This document shows positions 58,838 to 61,517 of a DNA stretch of 61,517 nt, piece after piece (the first letter of the stretch is position 1; each line of letters starts with the position of its first letter). The translations under genes and the position numbers were made by a program. The stretch is from Candidatus Liberibacter europaeus. Its GTDB lineage: Bacteria > Pseudomonadota > Alphaproteobacteria > Rhizobiales > Rhizobiaceae. The notes under the pieces were generated by a model. The model had not been told where the DNA came from. It searched no databases and saw only the letters and a list, made by a program, of their open reading frames with translations. The DNA lies in assembly GCA_003045065.1 (NCBI GenBank), contig PSQJ01000003.1, forward strand, positions 1-61,517, in the 5' to 3' direction.

Positions 58838-59341
58838 TTATAGCAAATTTTCACAATTTCCATAGTTTGCATAACGTGAATGACATACAGCTATAGCAAG
58901 CGCATCAGCTGCGTCTTTACCTTTGAACATGACTCCTGATACTAACATACCTAACATCATATGAACTTGTTTTTTATCTCCATGACCAACGCCAGTTATT
59001 GCTTTTTTAATGGTATTTGGTGCATATTCGAAAACAGGAAGACCAATAAGAGCTGGAGATAAAATAGCTATTGCCCGAGCTTGACCAAGCTTTAGTGTAG
59101 CTGCCGCGTCCTTATTGACAAAAACTTGTTCAACAGCAGCCATCTCGGGATGCCACTTTTGAATAACATCAGTCAATCCCTCGTATAGCTGACATAGACG
59201 AAATGCTAATGATTTCTGAGCACAAGAGATAATCGTCCCAGAAGAAACAAAACATATATTATCTCCTATTACATCTATAATTCCCCACCCAGTACGTCGC
59301 AAGCCAGGATCTATCCCAATAATCCGAATTGATTTTCTCAT
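58838..59341 (-). CDS. ruvC: Holliday junction resolvase RuvC
   Basis: A 167-aa nuclease. Catalytic acidic residues are visible in [21 protein letters not shown] and [15 protein letters not shown]. Heads the ruvC-ruvA-ruvB string. ATG 59341; the upstream frame to 59456 is a shadow. Confidence 0.96.
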   Translation of the reverse strand: MRKSIRIIGIDPGLRRTGWGIIDVIGDNICFVSSGTIISCAQKSLAFRLCQLYEGLTDVIQKWHPEMAAVEQVFVNKDAAATLKLGQARAIAILSPALIGLPVFEYAPNTIKKAITGVGHGDKKQVHMMLGMLVSGVMFKGKDAADALAIAVCHSRYANYGNCENLL

Positions 59342-59607
59342 AATTTAAAAAAATTCCTTGAAATATTGAAAATAAAAAAATACTGTGATCTCTTTCGTAA
59401 CTACAAGGTATGAAATTGCATATATTTGTAATTGCACCTATGATAAATTTTAACAAATATAAACCATAAGGACAAGCTGTTATACATTAAAAGTGTATCA
59501 ACTAAAATTAATTGCTTTCAGACAAGAAAATCTTTTGTTAAGAGATACAATTGCAATAATTTATAGTAGACTTAATAAGTATAATGTTTTGTATGTATTG
59601 CCATGAA

Positions 59608-59684
59608 GGTCCCGTAGCTCAGCAGGATAGAGCACCAGATTCCTAATCTGGTTGTCGTGCGTTCGAATCGCACCGGGATCACCA
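59608..59684 (+). tRNA. tRNA-Arg (CCT)
   Basis: A 77-base cloverleaf with encoded CCA. Acceptor GGTCCCG/CGGGATC, D arm GTAGCTCAGCAGGATAGAGC, anticodon stem CCAGA/TCTGG enclosing TTCCTAA (anticodon CCT), T stem GTGCG/CGCAC enclosing TTCGAAT. Phage-like debris follows, a common use of tRNA 3' ends as attachment sites. Confidence 0.96.
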
Positions 59685-59753
59685 TTGAAATTATAAGGCG
59701 TTGATTTTACCGTATTTTTTGCAGGAATCAGTCTTGCTTCTTAAAAGATACGA

Positions 59754-59861
59754 CTAGCCATGTAATAATAAAGTTGCCTTGATTCTTGCAACTAAACCTT
59801 TATAGGCTTTCAACCTTAATCCCTCAAAGGTCTTAATCCAATTAATTAAAAATTGTGTCAT
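59754..59861 (-). pseudogene. Broken phage lysozyme (GH24) N-terminus
   Basis: A 35-codon frame begins MTQFLINWIKTFEGLRLKAY, matching the GH24 endolysin start, in which the Glu of FEGLRLKAY is catalytic. After KAYK the reading departs from the expected 'GxWTIGYGHT' and ends at a TAG, so the gene is frameshifted and lost. It lies 70 bases after tRNA-Arg. Confidence 0.65.
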
Positions 59862-59954
59862 TAGTATTGACTCTTGCAATACTAAATATTATACGACAAA
59901 AACTAAATTTAATGTAAAATAAGAACCACGTTAATAATTATATAGATAGAAAAT

Positions 59955-60302
59955 ATGAATATCAACAAACTAAGTTTAGCTTCTACATTGGTGGCACTAT
60001 CAGTAACCATATCCTTAGGAAGCTGTGATCTATTAAAATCTCCAGAGCAAATAACATCTGAGAAAATAGCAAGCCCAGAGAGTGTTTTGGAAGAAACAAC
60101 AGGTAAAGATGAGGCATTGTCAAAAGATAAAAATATAATAAATAACCCTAGATCAATAGGACCTATCCTTAAATCAGTTTCGGATAAATTAAGAAACAAA
60201 CATAAGTCCAATTACAACGCTATATATAATGATAAAGAATATATTGACGTATATCGTGAATTTGAAAAAAAATTATACAATAACAATCAAAGATGCATAT
60301 AA
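59955..60302 (+). CDS. Small lipoprotein, 115 aa
   Basis: Signal peptide LSLASTLVALSVTISLGSC with lipobox LGSC (Cys about residue 24). The mature part is polar and Lys/Glu/Ser-rich (ESVLEETTGKDEALSKDK), ending in a basic/aromatic helix (YNDKEYIDVYREFEKKLY). No family recognised. It is the first of two rightward lipoprotein genes next to tRNA-Arg and phage debris. A 27-bp sequence after its stop recurs after the second one. Confidence 0.75.
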   Translation: MNINKLSLASTLVALSVTISLGSCDLLKSPEQITSEKIASPESVLEETTGKDEALSKDKNIINNPRSIGPILKSVSDKLRNKHKSNYNAIYNDKEYIDVYREFEKKLYNNNQRCI

Positions 60303-60360
60303 AAAACTAAAGCCATATCTTGGATATTAGATATGATCAATTATAAATCCTATCTCTTCT

Positions 60361-60387
60361 TCTTCTGAACTATTTTATCGGTATGCC
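60361..60387 (+). repeat. Repeat after first lipoprotein gene (pairs with 61341-61367)
   Basis: TCTTCTGAACTATTTTATC continues with [G/A]GTAT[G/A]CCA: 25 of 27 bases match the copy at 61341-61367. The distance from each stop differs (about 60 and 11 bases). Confidence 0.85.
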
Positions 60388-60561
60388 ATCTATTGATTAA
60401 GTTGTTTCACATAACAAGTAACAATAAATATAATTAATAATTAAACTAATTATCAGATGTATAATATATCTTTTATTATCACTTATAAAGTATAGTCATA
60501 ATATGATTTCCAATATATTTTTATAATATATTATCATTTAGTATATTTTTTAAGAGATAAA

Positions 60562-61329
60562 ATGAGCATCAAAAAAATTAGTACATTTTCCATTATAACA
60601 ACATCACTATTAAATGGTTGTAATTTATCCGAATCCAAAAAACACCAAGAATTGATAAAAAAATATAAACAGAATCAACAGACTTCTGAAACAACAGTTC
60701 CTCCAAATGATTCTAATGCGAATAATCTAGTTGTAGGAAAAGAACCTACATCAGATAATCCGATTGCTGTTCCATCAGTCAATCAAACCTCTGAAGATTC
60801 TAGCAATCAAAATGAATCTATAATCTCTGAGAACAGAAACAGCAGTAACCCTGTAGATATCATCGAAAATAGAAATGAGGTATATCGCCAATTGGACGAA
60901 GTAATATACATGATATATAAATTACAATTAGAAATCGATAAAGGAAACAAAAATAGCGAAAATATGGAACAAATCCAAAAATTACGAGCACAATACGATG
61001 TATTAGATCAAAAAAGAATACAAGCCAATCAAGATTTGTATGATTTAAATAATAATCCAAATAGTAGCGCAGATAAAAGATTTGATTTCATATTATCTTC
61101 TACTCAGGAAATAGAAGAAGCTGCTAATTTTTTTCGTCGAGATGATGATCTAAAGAAAAATAAAACAGCTTTGGAAGAAATGTATAAAAAAGAAGATAGT
61201 CAGTGGAAAAATAAATATGATAATTTTTTGAAAGAATATGAGAAAACGGGAGAGAAATATAAAAATATAACTCTAGATGAGAAGAGATATATAATACAAA
61301 AAAGTGATGAGATACGGGAAAGATTATGA
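60562..61329 (+). CDS. Lipoprotein with coiled-coil domain, 255 aa
   Basis: Short signal peptide (ISTFSIITTSLLNGC) with lipobox LNGC at about residue 20. Residues 25-100 form a disordered Asn/Ser/Glu-rich linker; 105-250 form long charged helices (EVYRQLDEVIYMIYKLQLEI, KKNKTALEEMYKKEDSQW), a probable coiled coil. No family recognised. It could be a surface-exposed accessory or host-interaction protein, an inference from architecture and position only. Confidence 0.75.
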   Translation: MSIKKISTFSIITTSLLNGCNLSESKKHQELIKKYKQNQQTSETTVPPNDSNANNLVVGKEPTSDNPIAVPSVNQTSEDSSNQNESIISENRNSSNPVDIIENRNEVYRQLDEVIYMIYKLQLEIDKGNKNSENMEQIQKLRAQYDVLDQKRIQANQDLYDLNNNPNSSADKRFDFILSSTQEIEEAANFFRRDDDLKKNKTALEEMYKKEDSQWKNKYDNFLKEYEKTGEKYKNITLDEKRYIIQKSDEIRERL

Positions 61330-61340
61330 TCTAACCCTCC

Positions 61341-61367
61341 TCTTCTGAACTATTTTATCAGTATACC
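61341..61367 (+). repeat. Repeat after second lipoprotein gene (pairs with 60361-60387)
   Basis: Matches 60361-60387 with two A/G differences, placed 11 bases after the stop. Suggests the lipoprotein units arose by duplication or carry a shared 3' element. Confidence 0.85.
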
Positions 61368-61416
61368 AGAAACCTAGTATACAAGCGATAATCTCTTTTT
61401 CGAAGGGGTTTAAGAT

Positions 61417-61451
61417 TGAAAGAGGGCTTCTGTCAAAGATGCCCTCTTTCA
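61417..61451 (+). terminator. Hairpin after the lipoprotein genes
   Basis: TGAAAGAGGGC (61417-61427) pairs perfectly with GCCCTCTTTCA (61441-61451), an 11-bp stem with a 13-base loop. No T run follows, so it may be an RNA 3'-end protector rather than an intrinsic terminator. Confidence 0.45.
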
Positions 61452-61517
61452 CACTCCACCATACCAATAACTGATAAACAATAATCCAAAAAAGAGTTAT
61501 GAACGGGTAGCTGTTAA

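Noticed and set aside
61417..61451. Classical Rho-independent terminator
   Set aside because: The 11-bp stem is good but no T run follows on either strand.

Overview
The window looks like a reduced, AT-rich Rhizobiales chromosome, most probably a 'Candidatus Liberibacter' species. Several things point that way. Gene order is rhizobial (def-fmt-truA, fabD-fabG-acpP-fabF-mltG, ruvC-ruvA-ruvB-tol-pal-tilS-ftsH-glmM, DUF2155-NDUFA12), but with eroded gaps. Intergenic DNA is very AT-rich. The prophage carries the replication gene set known from Liberibacter phages: D5 primase-helicase, DUF2800, DUF2815, family A polymerase, VRR-NUC, SNF2, guanylate kinase and integrase. The species cannot be fixed from the window alone.

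Region 1 (1-13653) is the early and replication half of an integrated phage, cut by the left window edge. Two divergent gene blocks leave a control region at about 4138-4360 that holds a perfect 19-bp inverted repeat between two promoter-like sequences. Leftward lie small genes, a 45-bp-repeat gene, a prim-pol/D5 helicase, a 109-aa protein and a coiled-coil membrane protein. Rightward lie small genes, a RecB-like nuclease with an iron-sulfur type cysteine set, a BRO anti-repressor, DUF2815, DNA polymerase, VRR-NUC nuclease, SNF2 helicase, a guanylate kinase and a tyrosine integrase. Most rightward genes overlap or nearly touch, so they probably form one transcript.

Region 2 (13810-30087) holds pyrG, secG, tpiA, an ornithine/lysine decarboxylase, a TadG-like von Willebrand protein, a prenyl diphosphate synthase, an amino-acid ABC transporter without its ATPase, carboxypeptidase Taq and a collapsed dipeptide transporter (binding protein plus the first 68 codons of the permease). 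It also contains two long stretches of decayed DNA (23506-24830 and 28336-30087). One of these keeps a recognisable broken copy of the prophage genes at the left edge of the window.

Region 3 (30088-45426) holds rplM-rpsI, argC, truA-fmt-def (leftward), a small multidrug-resistance-type membrane protein, a CAT-anticodon tRNA, mltG-fabF-acpP-fabG-fabD and a SitABCD-type manganese/iron transporter.

Region 4 (46184-59341) is a leftward housekeeping block: DUF2155, NDUFA12, glmM, ftsH, tilS, pal, tolB, tolA, tolQ, ruvB, ruvA and ruvC. Three partners usual in related genomes (ybgC, tolR, cpoB/ybgF) are not found in their expected places.

Region 5 (59608-61517) starts with tRNA-Arg(CCT), followed by a broken phage lysozyme and two small lipoprotein genes that share a repeated downstream sequence. 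It reads as an old integration site with accessory secreted lipoproteins.
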